From Minisyncoccus sp023229485 (GTDB lineage Bacteria; Patescibacteriota; Minisyncoccia; Minisyncoccales; Minisyncoccaceae), in NCBI GenBank assembly GCA_041663645.1, contig JBAYMH010000001.1, positions 108,783 through 172,782 on the forward strand: a DNA stretch of 64,000 bases, written 5' to 3'. A model generated the notes under the pieces. It saw only the letters and a program-made list of their open reading frames with translations, was not told where the DNA came from and ran no database searches. Positions 33,026 to 41,942 of this stretch are shown piece after piece; the first letter of the stretch is position 1; each line of letters starts with the position of its first letter. The position numbers and the translations under genes are program-made.

Positions 33026-34831
33026 ATGGCAAAAGAAAAAATAAAAACAAGTTGGGACTTGTCACCATTATTTGATGGCGATAATGATAAGAATATTGGG
33101 GAAGAGAGAAAAAAGGTAAAAGAATCCACAAAAAAATTTATAAATAAGTGGCAAAATAGAACGGATTATTTGGAAGACTCTAGACTATTAAAAGAGGCAT
33201 TAGATGATTATGAATATTGGAATAAGTTTTTTGGTCCAAACTGTAGGGAAATTTACTATTTCAATCGTCGAAGCTCACAAGATCAAACAAATACGGATGT
33301 AAGAGCAAAAAGCAATCAAGCGAGTGATAGTGCTTTGAAAATCCAAAACGAGATGGAGTTTTTCTATTTAAGTCTCGGAAAAATAACTCCGCATAATCAG
33401 AAGAAATTTTTAGAGAACAAAGACCTTAAAGATTATCATTATTTTTTAGAAAAAATATTTGCACAAGCCAAGTATTTTTTAAGTGAAAAAGAAGAAAGAA
33501 TACTAAATTTAAAAAGTGCTACTTCATATAGTAATTGGGCAGAAATGACTTCTACTTTTATATCAAAAGAAGAGAAAGTTGTTTTAGACGAAAATGGGAA
33601 AAAAGTATCAAAAAGTTTTGAAGAGATAATGACTCTTATTTCCAGCAAAAAGAAAAAAGTAAGAGATAGTGCGGCCAAAGGATTGAACGAAATATTAGAA
33701 AAACATTCCGACGTGGCCGAACATGAAATAAACTCTATCTTGCAAGACAAAAAAGTAAATGATGAATTGCGTGGTTTTGATCGCCCCGATGCAGCCAGAC
33801 ATATTAGTGATGGGATTGAAAGCAGTGTAGTTGATGTCTTAGTTGAGGCTGTACGATCACGATATGATATCTCAGCAAGATTTTATAAATTAAAAGCAAA
33901 ATTACTCAAGACGCCAAAATTAGCATATTACGAAAGAAACGTAGCTTTCGGAAAAATGGACAAAAAGTATGACTACGAAGAAGCCCTTAATTTAGTTTTA
34001 AAAGTTTTTAAGAACTTGGATGAAGAATTTTTTGACATCCTAAAATCATTTTCGAACAACGGGCAGATCGATGTATTCCCCAAAAAAGGTAAAAGAGGTG
34101 GAGCATATTGTGCTCATGCACTTTTACTGCAACCAACATATATTCTCCTTAATTACACGAATGAGCTTAACGATGTCTTAACAATTGCTCATGAGGCAGG
34201 ACATGGAATAAATAATGAACTTATGCGAAAATGCCAAAATGCCTTAAATTTTGATAGCTCACTTGCCATTGCTGAAGTTGCTAGTACTTTTATGGAAAAT
34301 TTTGTTCTGGAAGAAATATTAAAAGGGACTGATGATGAATTACGATTAGCTGTTTTGATGCATAGGATAGGCGGAGACATTTCAACAATCCAAAGACAAG
34401 TTGCTTGCTATACCTTTGAGACTAATCTCCATTCGGAATTTAGAACAAAAGGTTATTTGTCTAAAAAAGAAATCGGAAAAATATTTCAAAAAAATATGAA
34501 AGCCTATATGGGTAATTTTGTTGAACAATCGACTGGTTCAGAAAACTGGTGGATATATTGGAGCCATATCAGAGCCCCATTTTATGTTTATTCTTACGCC
34601 AGTGGACTTTTGATAGCACAAGCATTACAATCAATAGTAAAAAAAGACAAGCTTGCCATTAGTAAAGTAAAAGATATTTTATCAGCAGGAGAATCTGATA
34701 GTCCAGAAAATATCTTTGCAAGTGCGGGTATAGATATCACCAAAAAAGAATTTTGGCTTAATGGATTGAATGAGATGGAAACTTTATTAAATGAAGCCGA
34801 ATTATTGGCAAAAAAGCTAAATAAAGTATAA
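33026..34831 (+). CDS. pepF: M3 family oligoendopeptidase F
   Basis: This 601-residue zinc peptidase has an N-terminal helical domain (TSWDLSPLFDGDND, normal for PepF) and the M3 catalytic motif HEAGHGINNELM (His389, Glu390, His393) followed by the third ligand Glu in IAEVASTFMENFVLEE. The C-terminal part has FYVYSYASGLLIAQAL, typical of the clade. It cuts peptides of about 6-20 residues in the cytosol. It is the last gene of the glyS series. Confidence 0.94.
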   Translation: MAKEKIKTSWDLSPLFDGDNDKNIGEERKKVKESTKKFINKWQNRTDYLEDSRLLKEALDDYEYWNKFFGPNCREIYYFNRRSSQDQTNTDVRAKSNQASDSALKIQNEMEFFYLSLGKITPHNQKKFLENKDLKDYHYFLEKIFAQAKYFLSEKEERILNLKSATSYSNWAEMTSTFISKEEKVVLDENGKKVSKSFEEIMTLISSKKKKVRDSAAKGLNEILEKHSDVAEHEINSILQDKKVNDELRGFDRPDAARHISDGIESSVVDVLVEAVRSRYDISARFYKLKAKLLKTPKLAYYERNVAFGKMDKKYDYEEALNLVLKVFKNLDEEFFDILKSFSNNGQIDVFPKKGKRGGAYCAHALLLQPTYILLNYTNELNDVLTIAHEAGHGINNELMRKCQNALNFDSSLAIAEVASTFMENFVLEEILKGTDDELRLAVLMHRIGGDISTIQRQVACYTFETNLHSEFRTKGYLSKKEIGKIFQKNMKAYMGNFVEQSTGSENWWIYWSHIRAPFYVYSYASGLLIAQALQSIVKKDKLAISKVKDILSAGESDSPENIFASAGIDITKKEFWLNGLNEMETLLNEAELLAKKLNKV

Positions 34832-34837
34832 TTATTT

Positions 34838-34865
34838 TTGACAACAAATTCGAATTTGATATAAT
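34838..34865 (+). promoter_or_regulatory. Strong promoter of the pilin-LamG gene (leaderless)
   Basis: TTGACA (34838-34843), a 16-nt spacer and a perfect TATAAT (34860-34865) end 7 nt before the ATG at 34873, so the transcript would begin at the start codon. Confidence 0.7.
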
Positions 34866-34872
34866 TACTCAA

Positions 34873-35796
34873 ATGAACGAAAAATCAAAATCTTTCACTT
34901 TAATAGAAATATTAATGGTAATTATTATTGTTGGTATTTTGGCTGGAATTGTTATTGTATTGACAACTGAAGCAATTTACAAAGCAAGTATCGCTAAGGG
35001 GCAAGAATTTTCAAGTTCTATTAATCATAGTCTAATGAATGACGCTTTCGTAAATTATAACTTTGATAATATTTCAGATAGTAAGATTGGCACAACATTG
35101 GGTATTAATGACATACAAGAATCATGGGGAAATAGTAGTGCCGAGGAAGTTGGGGGTTCACCCGTAGTTCGAGGTGGTGCTGACTGTATTTTTGGGAAAT
35201 GCATAGAATTCAAAGGAAAACTTACTTGCGATCCAGAGTATCCTTGTGGTGGAGACTCTATAACTACTAACGAGGTTGGCTATCCAATGGGAGACAATCC
35301 AATAACACTAGAAGTCTGGGTAAAGCCAAAAAGCGTTGTAGAATATTCTCTTTTAATAGGCAAGAAATGGTCTGTTCCAACTGGTCTTGGATATGATAAT
35401 GGTTATTATTATTTTGGAATAGTGATTGCCGATGATGTATGGAGCTATCGATATGATACAAAAGGAGTATTAGATAGATGGACTCATGTCGTTGGAACAT
35501 ATAGTAATCAAAAAGTAACAATTTGCGTCAATGGTGATTGTCAAAAATATGCTTCGGAAACACCATCGAATGATGGCCTTGATTTTCAGGTTATGATGGG
35601 TGCACAACAAGAAGAATATTATCATTTTAAGGGTTTTATTGATGAGGCCAGAGTATATAAAGAAGCCTTGACGAGTAAACAAATCAGAAATAAGTACTTA
35701 GCTGGATTAAAAAGTCTCTTAGCAAATAAAGGAATTACTAATAACGAATATAATCAAAGATTAGCTGAATTAAACTATTATTGTAGTGCGAAATAG
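34873..35796 (+). CDS. Type IV pilin-like protein with LamG domain
   Basis: The 307-residue product starts with a prepilin signal (KSKSFTLIEILMVIIIVGILAGIVIV: cleavage expected before Phe of FTLIE, Glu5 present), then a linker, then a concanavalin/LamG-like fold: FDNISDSKIGTTLG, ITLEVWVKPKS, RWTHVVGTYSNQKVTICVNGD and FKGFIDEARVYKEALTSKQI. The first domain puts the lectin-like domain on a pilus or pseudopilus; the second probably binds sugars. Four Cys in GADCIFGKC and TCDPEYPC could form disulfides. It is a single gene with a strong promoter and terminator, as often seen in Patescibacteria. Confidence 0.88.
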   Translation: MNEKSKSFTLIEILMVIIIVGILAGIVIVLTTEAIYKASIAKGQEFSSSINHSLMNDAFVNYNFDNISDSKIGTTLGINDIQESWGNSSAEEVGGSPVVRGGADCIFGKCIEFKGKLTCDPEYPCGGDSITTNEVGYPMGDNPITLEVWVKPKSVVEYSLLIGKKWSVPTGLGYDNGYYYFGIVIADDVWSYRYDTKGVLDRWTHVVGTYSNQKVTICVNGDCQKYASETPSNDGLDFQVMMGAQQEEYYHFKGFIDEARVYKEALTSKQIRNKYLAGLKSLLANKGITNNEYNQRLAELNYYCSAK

Positions 35797-35810
35797 ATTT
35801 AATTTTATAA

Positions 35811-35840
35811 TGCCTAAGCCCGTGGCTTGGGCATTTTTAT
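35811..35840 (+). terminator. Terminator after pilin-LamG gene
   Basis: TGCCTAAGCC-CGT-GGCTTGGGCA is followed by TTTTTATTTT. Confidence 0.85.
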
Positions 35841-35904
35841 TTTCATCAGATTTGTAATATAATCAAGATAGTTGTAAATTTGTTTAATTAATAAAATACG
35901 CAAA

Positions 35905-37569
35905 ATGAAAAAAGATTATTCAATTATTGTCGGAGGAGCTGCCGGTCAAGGCTCAAGAAAGGCAGGGCTGATCATTGCCAAGATTTTTAAGAGACTGGGA
36001 TTTTTTGTCTATATTTACGATGATTATCAGTCACTAATCAAGGGTGGTCATAATTTTTCACAAATCAGGATTTCAGATAAATTTATTGCCGGTAGAAGAG
36101 AAAAAATTGATATATTAATTGCTTTTGATAAAAAAACAGTTGATATGCATGAATCGATCTTGAATACAGGAGGAATCTTGATATTCAATAAGAATAAAAC
36201 TCCTGAAGAAAAAGGAGTCGGTATTGAAGCAGATGCAATTGTAAAGCATTTGCAGGGCAAGCCTATAATGGCTAATACGGCAATGATTGGAGGCTTTTTG
36301 AAGGTAGTTGGCATTGACTGGACAGTTGCAAAACCAATTTTGGAAAAAGAATTGGGAGGAGATATTAATATGAAGATCGCAAGAGAATCATACGATAGTA
36401 CGAAAGAAATAATCAAAATCGAACCCAATAAAAAAACAAAAAACCCAGAATACTTAATGACGGGCAATGAAGCAGCTGCATTAGGAGCTGCCAAGGCAGG
36501 ACTTGATATTTATTATGCCTATCCAATGACTCCTGCGAGTGGAATACTTCACTACTTCGCCGAGCACGAAAAAGAACTTGGAATTTTGACAATTCAGCCA
36601 GAAAATGAAATTGCTGTAGCGAATGAGGCTGTTGGTTCGGCCTATGCAGGTAAAAGAACTATGGTTGCAAGCTCTAGTGGAGGCTTTGCTTTAATGTCTG
36701 AGACAATAAGTCTTAGTGCTATGTCTGAAGTTCCCGTCTTGTTTATTAATAGTCAAAGAATGGGGCCAGCAACAGGAGTGCCAACATATAGCGGGCAATC
36801 TGATTTGCTTTTTTCTATTAATCCAGGAACAGGTGATTTTGAAAAATTTGTAGCAGCACCAAGTAACAGTGAAGAAACAGCTTATTGGTCTGGGAAATTA
36901 TTAAATTTAGCTTGGCAATATCAAACGCCAGCGATTTTACTATTAGACAAAGAACTTTCCGAGGGAACTTTTTCAATAGGGAAAAGCATTTTTAAAGATA
37001 TTAAGAAAGAAAAAGAAATCGTTTGGGATAAAAAAGGAGAATATGGAAGATATAAGATTACGAAAGATGGAATTTCACCATTAGCGTACCCAGGAGTAAA
37101 AAACGCAATAATAAAAGCCAGTAGTTATGAACATGATGAAGGTGGCCTTACTGTTGAAGAAAATGAAGGGATAATTACTGCAATGCAAGAAAAAAGATTG
37201 AGGAAATTTGAAGCAATGAGAAAGATTGCCGACAGTGCAGGTGCAGTAAAGGTATATGGCAATAAAAAATCCAAAATAGTAATTATCTCTTGGGGATTTA
37301 CTTCTGGTGCAGTAAGAGAAGTTTCAGAAAAGTTGGGATTAAAGTTTGTCCAACCAATTGTTATGTCTCCATTTCCAATCAAGCAAATGAATAAAGCATT
37401 ATTAGGAGCGGAACAGATAATACTAATTGAGAACAATGCCTTGGGACAATTAGGTACAGTAATGGCTAGCTATGGAATTTACGCTGACAAAAAAATTCTT
37501 AAATATTCTTCAAGGCCGTTCACTGTCGAAGAACTTGAAAATAGGATTTCAAAAGCAATAAAGAGATAG
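35905..37569 (+). CDS. korA: 2-oxoacid:ferredoxin oxidoreductase, fused gamma-alpha subunit
   Basis: The 554-residue protein fuses a gamma domain (residues 1-185, with GGAAGQGSRKAGLIIAK and KGGHNFSQIRIS) to an alpha domain (from about 190, with AYPMTPASGILHYF, the QPENEIAVANEAVGSAYAGKR binding block and SSSGGFALMSE). With KorB it oxidises 2-oxoglutarate, pyruvate or another 2-oxoacid to acyl-CoA, reducing ferredoxin. A delta (ferredoxin) subunit is not encoded nearby. The next gene, 84 bp away, is the beta subunit. The substrate cannot be fixed from sequence. Confidence 0.92.
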   Translation: MKKDYSIIVGGAAGQGSRKAGLIIAKIFKRLGFFVYIYDDYQSLIKGGHNFSQIRISDKFIAGRREKIDILIAFDKKTVDMHESILNTGGILIFNKNKTPEEKGVGIEADAIVKHLQGKPIMANTAMIGGFLKVVGIDWTVAKPILEKELGGDINMKIARESYDSTKEIIKIEPNKKTKNPEYLMTGNEAAALGAAKAGLDIYYAYPMTPASGILHYFAEHEKELGILTIQPENEIAVANEAVGSAYAGKRTMVASSSGGFALMSETISLSAMSEVPVLFINSQRMGPATGVPTYSGQSDLLFSINPGTGDFEKFVAAPSNSEETAYWSGKLLNLAWQYQTPAILLLDKELSEGTFSIGKSIFKDIKKEKEIVWDKKGEYGRYKITKDGISPLAYPGVKNAIIKASSYEHDEGGLTVEENEGIITAMQEKRLRKFEAMRKIADSAGAVKVYGNKKSKIVIISWGFTSGAVREVSEKLGLKFVQPIVMSPFPIKQMNKALLGAEQIILIENNALGQLGTVMASYGIYADKKILKYSSRPFTVEELENRISKAIKR

Positions 37570-37582
37570 GTGTAAGTATTAC

Positions 37583-37614
37583 TGTCAATCGTTTCACTTA
37601 TTCTTCGCAATGAC
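37583..37614 (+). repeat. Degenerate copy of the CGCAATGAC-type repeat
   Basis: TGTCAATCGTTTCAC...TTCGCAATGAC lies between korA and korB and resembles the element at 32141. Confidence 0.4.
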
Positions 37615-37653
37615 AATTATATGATAATTAGTGGAATATAAATATCTAAAAAA

Positions 37654-38499
37654 ATGGAATCAAAAAAAATAAATTTAGAAACAACTTGTCCCAATACTTG
37701 GTGCCCCGGATGTGGTGATTTTGGAATTATGATGTCTTTTAAGCAAGCCGTAACGGCACTAATTGAAGCAGGCACTCCAAAAGAGAATATTGTTGTTGTC
37801 GGTGATATTGGTTGTAATTCAAAAATAGCAGACTATCTTAACTTGAACAGTTTTATCGGTCTTCACGGTCGCTCTATTTCTCTTGCCGAGGGAATAAAAA
37901 TTGGAAATTCAAACTTAAAAGTGTTTGTTTTTTTGGGAGATGGAGCATGTTTAGACGAAGGAATCTCTCATTTGATTCATGCCGCCAAAAGGAATACTAA
38001 TATTACTGTTATAATGCATAATAATAGGCTTTTTGCTCTAACAACAGGACAATTTACTGCCGTTACGCCAAAAGGATTAAAGACAAGATCAACTCCCGAG
38101 GGAAGCATTGAAGAACCTTTGAATCCAATAGAGCTTTTAATCGCTAGCAATGCTTCGTTTGTTGCTAGAGGGTATTCTTCGCGAATTGAAGACGTTAAAA
38201 ATCTTATTTTAGAAGCTGATAAGCATAAAGGGTTTTCTTTTGTTGAAGTATTGCAACCATGTGTTTCTTTTTATAATACTATTGAGTTTTATAATGAAAG
38301 AGTCTATTATGGTCAAAATCCGAATTTAGAGTCAAAAGAATCTGCGATGAAGCTAGCTCGCGAATGGAACTATAACGGAGAAGGAAGGATTCCTCTTGGA
38401 ATTATATATAAAACAGAAAGAGAGGTTTTTGAAACAGAAGAAGCAGCCCTCTTGCCTAAGGTTAGAAATTTTGAAAAATGTTTACAAGCCCATTTGTAA
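37654..38499 (+). CDS. korB: 2-oxoacid:ferredoxin oxidoreductase, beta subunit
   Basis: This 281-residue subunit binds thiamine diphosphate and one Fe-S cluster: NTWCPGCGDFG (CxxC), GDIGCNSKIADYL (third Cys), and the TPP motif FLGDGACLDEG ... MHNNRLFALTTGQ with PKGLKTRSTPEG. A fourth Cys in EVLQPCVSFYN completes the cluster. It pairs with KorA upstream and overlaps the next gene by 22 bp. Its electron acceptor would be ferredoxin, and the acyl-CoA product would suit AcdAB encoded at 53 kb. Confidence 0.93.
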   Translation: MESKKINLETTCPNTWCPGCGDFGIMMSFKQAVTALIEAGTPKENIVVVGDIGCNSKIADYLNLNSFIGLHGRSISLAEGIKIGNSNLKVFVFLGDGACLDEGISHLIHAAKRNTNITVIMHNNRLFALTTGQFTAVTPKGLKTRSTPEGSIEEPLNPIELLIASNASFVARGYSSRIEDVKNLILEADKHKGFSFVEVLQPCVSFYNTIEFYNERVYYGQNPNLESKESAMKLAREWNYNGEGRIPLGIIYKTEREVFETEEAALLPKVRNFEKCLQAHL

Positions 38500-39458
38500 A
38501 AAAGAATAAAAAGAAAAATATTGTTTGCATTGGAGGAGGAAACGCTATGCCAAAAGCGTTGCTTTCGGAGTTAAAAAAATATCCAATCAATATTACAGTT
38601 ATTTCTTCAGTTTTAGACTCGGGTGGATCCTCGGGCGAGATAAGAAAAGACTATAAAATGATTGCCTTGGGGGACATAAGGAGAGCTTTTTTAGAATTGT
38701 CTGATTTTAATTCTGTTATACGAGAAGTTCTTGGTTATCGCTTTGAAGAGGGTAATTTTGAAGGACACAGCCTTGGGAATCTTTTTTTATTAGGAATGTT
38801 TTTGAATCTTGATCGAAGTTATAATGAAATGTTTAGTAAATTGAATAGCTTACTTAAAGAAGAATATAAAGTTTATCCTTCAACAACTTCGTCGATTTCA
38901 CAATTAATAGCTAGGCTTGAAGATGGGCAAGAAATAACTGGAGAGACCAATATTGATATTCCGAAACATGATTCGAAGATAAAGATAGAAGAAGTTTATA
39001 TCAAGCCAAAAGCAAAAATATGTCCACACGCAAGAGTTGCCATTGAAGAAGCTGATATGATTATCATTGGTCAAGGAGATTTATATTCTTCATTAATTCA
39101 AGTCTTACTTGTTGACGGATTTAGTCAAGCTATTAAAAAAAGCCGAGCAAAAAAAGTCTATGTTTGTAATATAATGACAAAAGACGGCGAGTCCAATAAG
39201 CTTTCAGTTGCAGGATTTGATAAAGAAATAGAGAAGTACCTGAAATCTGATATCGATTTTGTTATTTACAACAAAAAAATCGTTGCAAAAGAAAAATATT
39301 TAGAATTTAAAAGAAAACATCCAGAGTTATTGGAATTAGTTTCAGTTGATAATAATCTTAATAGTAAAAAATTCATTGGCAAAAGTTTGATTTTGGCGGA
39401 AAATAATCCGATTCATAATTCGAAAGTATTAGTAAAAACAATAATGGAATTAATTTAA
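38478..39458 (+). CDS. YvcK/CofD-like protein
   Basis: This 326-residue protein has the CofD-superfamily start VCIGGGNAMPKALLSELKKYP, then VISSVLDSGGSSGEIRKDY and LGDIRRAFLELS, and GHSLGNLFLLGMFL. In B. subtilis, YvcK (gluconeogenesis factor) is needed for growth on certain carbon sources and for cell shape, and binds UDP-sugars; CofD itself transfers phospholactate. The neighbour is a sugar nucleotidyltransferase, which supports a YvcK-like, UDP-sugar-linked role. ATG 38478 overlaps korB by 22 bp; a later start is possible. Confidence 0.85.
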   Translation: MFTSPFVKKNKKKNIVCIGGGNAMPKALLSELKKYPINITVISSVLDSGGSSGEIRKDYKMIALGDIRRAFLELSDFNSVIREVLGYRFEEGNFEGHSLGNLFLLGMFLNLDRSYNEMFSKLNSLLKEEYKVYPSTTSSISQLIARLEDGQEITGETNIDIPKHDSKIKIEEVYIKPKAKICPHARVAIEEADMIIIGQGDLYSSLIQVLLVDGFSQAIKKSRAKKVYVCNIMTKDGESNKLSVAGFDKEIEKYLKSDIDFVIYNKKIVAKEKYLEFKRKHPELLELVSVDNNLNSKKFIGKSLILAENNPIHNSKVLVKTIMELI

Positions 39459-39462
39459 ATAT

Positions 39463-40653
39463 ATGCAAGCTATAATTTTAACTGCTGGAAATGGTGTTAG
39501 GTTTCTGCCTCTTTCGTCCACAAGACCGAAACCATTATTTTCTGTTTTTAATGAATCTATTTTGGAACACAATCTTAATCAGCTGGTGGACATTGTTGAC
39601 GAAGTTTTTTTCGTTGTTAATTATAAGGCGGAAATGATTAAGGATTTTTTTGGCGAAGAATACAAAGGAATAAAAATTAATTATGTTTTTCAAGAAAAAA
39701 TAGAAGGAACAGGTGCGGCCGCCGAGCTTTGCCGTCCAAATCTAAGAGATAGATTTTTATTTCTCAATGGTGATGACTTTTACTTCAAAGAAGATATAGA
39801 AAAATTAGTTAAGAAGTTTCCGTCAGTTTTAGTGCAAGAACATACTAATTCTTCGGCCTTTGGAGTTGTTACAATCGAGGGAGAAGTTGTGAAAGAAATA
39901 AATGAAAAACCAGAAAATCCTACTTCTAATTTAGTAAATACGGGATTGTATTATTTACCAAAGGATATCTTTACTCAAAAAATAGAAAAGTCCCCTCGAG
40001 GAGAATATGAATTTACTGATTATCTAAAAAAGTTAATCGCCAGAGAAAAAGTTTATTTCACGATTGCAGAAAAATGGTTTCCGTCTTCACACCCATGGGA
40101 TATTTTTAATGCTTTTGATTGTCTTTTTGCAAACGTAAAAGAACGAACAGCCTCAAAAAATTATACAGTAGAAGATCGTGCCACCATAAAAGGAGATGTG
40201 ATTATTGGTGAGAATACAATAATCAAGAATGGAGCTTATATTGAAGGGCAAGTGTATATTGGAAAAGATTGCATCATTGGTCCTAATTGTTACATTCATA
40301 ATAATTGTGCAATAGAGGATGGCGTGAAGATAGGTCAAGCAGTAGAAATAAAAAGTTCTATTATTGGTAAGAATTCCAAAATTCAGCACTTATCTTATGT
40401 CGGAGATTCTATTATTGGAGAAAATTGTAATATTGGAGCAGGAATCATTACTGCCAACTTGAGGCACGACGGAGAAAATGTAAAAACAAAAATAAAAGAC
40501 AATATGGTTGATACGGGCAGAAGAAAATTTGGAACAATCATTGGCGACAATGCCAGAATAGGAGTGAATACAATTATCTATCCGGGAAGAAAGATTTGGC
40601 CAAATATGACGACTCAACCAGGAGAAAAAGTGGAAAAGGATATAGAAGAATAA
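39463..40653 (+). CDS. Bifunctional GlmU-like sugar-1-phosphate nucleotidylyltransferase/acyltransferase
   Basis: The 396-residue protein joins a nucleotidyltransferase domain (residues 1-225: ILTAGNGVRFLPLSSTRPKPLFSV, EGTGAAAEL, FLFLNGDDFYF) to a left-handed beta-helix of hexapeptide repeats (from about 230: GDVIIGENTIIKNGAYIEGQVYIGKDCIIGPNCYI) that ends with NIGAGIITANLRHDG and the GTIIGDNARIGVNTIIYPGRKI block. This is the layout of GlmU and of archaeal-type UDP-GlcNAc or glucose-1-P enzymes. The second domain probably acetylates glucosamine-1-P. It follows the YvcK-like gene by 4 bp. Confidence 0.85.
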   Translation: MQAIILTAGNGVRFLPLSSTRPKPLFSVFNESILEHNLNQLVDIVDEVFFVVNYKAEMIKDFFGEEYKGIKINYVFQEKIEGTGAAAELCRPNLRDRFLFLNGDDFYFKEDIEKLVKKFPSVLVQEHTNSSAFGVVTIEGEVVKEINEKPENPTSNLVNTGLYYLPKDIFTQKIEKSPRGEYEFTDYLKKLIAREKVYFTIAEKWFPSSHPWDIFNAFDCLFANVKERTASKNYTVEDRATIKGDVIIGENTIIKNGAYIEGQVYIGKDCIIGPNCYIHNNCAIEDGVKIGQAVEIKSSIIGKNSKIQHLSYVGDSIIGENCNIGAGIITANLRHDGENVKTKIKDNMVDTGRRKFGTIIGDNARIGVNTIIYPGRKIWPNMTTQPGEKVEKDIEE

Positions 40654-40654
40654 A

Positions 40655-40675
40655 GGGCCTAAAGGCTCTTTTCTA
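40655..40675 (+). terminator. Terminator after the GlmU-like gene
   Basis: GGGCC-TAAA-GGCTC (one G-T pair) is followed by TTTTCT. Confidence 0.6.
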
Positions 40676-40730
40676 GTATAAAAAACAGGATCACAAAATC
40701 AATCCTTTAATTCCCGACATTAAATTTTAT

Positions 40731-40962
40731 GTGCCTCGGTGGGAATTCTTTTGATGTGCCCTCAGGTGGGAATTGACCTCTAAATATTTTTCTGCTGAAA
40801 AATTTTAGAGGCCTGGCTCAAGTTCAGTCATTTCTGTGTCTTCAATTTCCACAACATCGGTATGTGCCTCGGTGGGAATTTTTTAAAGAAATTTTACTAA
40901 ATTTCTTCAAAACCTGCCTAAAACCCCAGTCGGGTCTTAGTCTTCAATTCCCACCGAGGCAC
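40731..40962 (-). repeat. tRNA-Leu 3'-end mimic array with AGCA hairpin
   Basis: Downstream of tRNA-Leu (minus strand) lie four copies of its T-loop-to-acceptor sequence (GGTGGGAATT on the plus strand): inverted at 40943-40962, and direct at 40864-40880, 40765-40777 and 40731-40747. The 17-nt GTGCCTCGGTGGGAATT (40864-40880) is a perfect inverted repeat of 40946-40962. The copy at 40765-40777 abuts a hairpin at 40777-40811 (in minus sense CCTCTAAA-ATTTTTC-AGCA-GAAAAAT, bulged A, TTTAGAGG). The same hairpin follows tRNA-Thr at 62 kb. Another hairpin, AAGAAATTT with loop TACT/AGTA, lies near 40885-40906. Function unknown. Confidence 0.75.
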
Positions 40963-40965
40963 GCA

Positions 40966-40999
40966 CAAAACAAAAACCACCTCTGGTGGTTTAGTTTTG
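40966..40999 (-). terminator. Terminator after tRNA-Leu
   Basis: On the minus strand AACCACC-AGA-GGTGGTT is followed by TTTGTTTTGT, two nucleotides after the tRNA CCA end. Confidence 0.75.
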
Positions 41000-41001
41000 T
41001 G

Positions 41002-41088
41002 TGGTGCCGAAGGTGGGAATTGAACCCACACGGGATTGCTCCCATAGCATTTTGAGTGCTACGCGTCTGCCAATTCCGCCACTTCGGC
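41002..41088 (-). tRNA. tRNA-Leu(CAA)
   Basis: The acceptor GCCGAAG/CTTCGGC, a class II variable arm (TGGGAGCAATCCCG), an anticodon loop CTCAAAA (anticodon CAA) and a T arm with GGGTTCAATTCCC form a full tRNA-Leu. CCA is encoded (41004-41002). Confidence 0.95.
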
Positions 41089-41155
41089 TTGCTATATTAC
41101 TAATATTTAACATAGTTTTTTTAATTTGTAAAATATTTTTCCTTGTGATAAAATT

Positions 41156-41926
41156 ATGATAATGACTAAAGTTATTGCTATTGCTAATCAGAAAGGAGGA
41201 GTGGGAAAGACGGCAGTCGCAGTTAATCTGCCAGTTTTTTTAACAGCTTTCGGAAAGAAAGTTCTTTTGGTAGATATGGATCCTCAGGCCAATGCTACTT
41301 TTTCTTTAGGGATTGATCCGAAAAAAATTTCATGCTCAACTTATGATGCTTTAGTGGGACAGATCTCACCAAGAGAAGTCATTAAAAAAACTTCTTTTCT
41401 AGCTTATGACATTATGCCCGCATCGCATGATCTCGCAGGAGCTACTATTGAGCTGATTGACATGGAGAATAGGGAATTTCGTTTGCGAGAGGTGATAGAT
41501 ATGGTAAAAGATAATTATGATTATGTTTTTATTGATTGCCCTCCAAGTTTAGGAATTCTTACCCTTAATGCTTTGACCGCCTGCGATGAAGTAATTATTC
41601 CGATGCAATGTGAATATTTATCACTTGAGGGGTTAGGACAATTACTTGATAATGTAAATCTAATAAATACTAATTTAGAATTGGATATAAAAATAATGGG
41701 GGCAGTTTTGACAATGTATGCTCGTAAAAGTAATCTTTGTCAGAAAATTGCCAGAGATGTACGAAGAACTTTCCCTGGATATGTTTTTGATGCAGTTATT
41801 CCAAGGACGATTGATTTGGCCGAGGCACCTATTTATGGCCGAACAATTTTAAGATCAGCCCCAAACTCTATTGCTATTCATGCTTTTAGGGGGTTAGCTA
41901 AAGAGATAATAGAAAAAAGTAAATAA
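41156..41926 (+). CDS. parA: Chromosome-partitioning ATPase ParA (Soj)
   Basis: This 256-residue ParA-type ATPase has the deviant Walker A KGGVGKTAVAVNL near residue 15, Walker A' DMDPQANAT, Walker B VFIDCPPSLG and the family's ALTACDEVIIPMQCEYLSLEGL. It moves origin-ParB complexes along the nucleoid. Two ATG codons (41156 and 41162) are close; either could be used. It is followed 16 bp later by parB. Confidence 0.95.
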   Translation: MIMTKVIAIANQKGGVGKTAVAVNLPVFLTAFGKKVLLVDMDPQANATFSLGIDPKKISCSTYDALVGQISPREVIKKTSFLAYDIMPASHDLAGATIELIDMENREFRLREVIDMVKDNYDYVFIDCPPSLGILTLNALTACDEVIIPMQCEYLSLEGLGQLLDNVNLINTNLELDIKIMGAVLTMYARKSNLCQKIARDVRRTFPGYVFDAVIPRTIDLAEAPIYGRTILRSAPNSIAIHAFRGLAKEIIEKSK

Positions 41927-41942
41927 TTTTTTAATTAAAACT

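Noticed and set aside
40731..40962. CRISPR array
   Set aside because: Repeats are irregularly spaced, occur in both orientations and match the neighbouring tRNA; there are no unique spacers of constant length and no cas genes.
40864..41055. 63-codon plus-strand frame over tRNA-Leu
   Set aside because: It runs through the tRNA repeat array and the tRNA itself, so it is not a gene.
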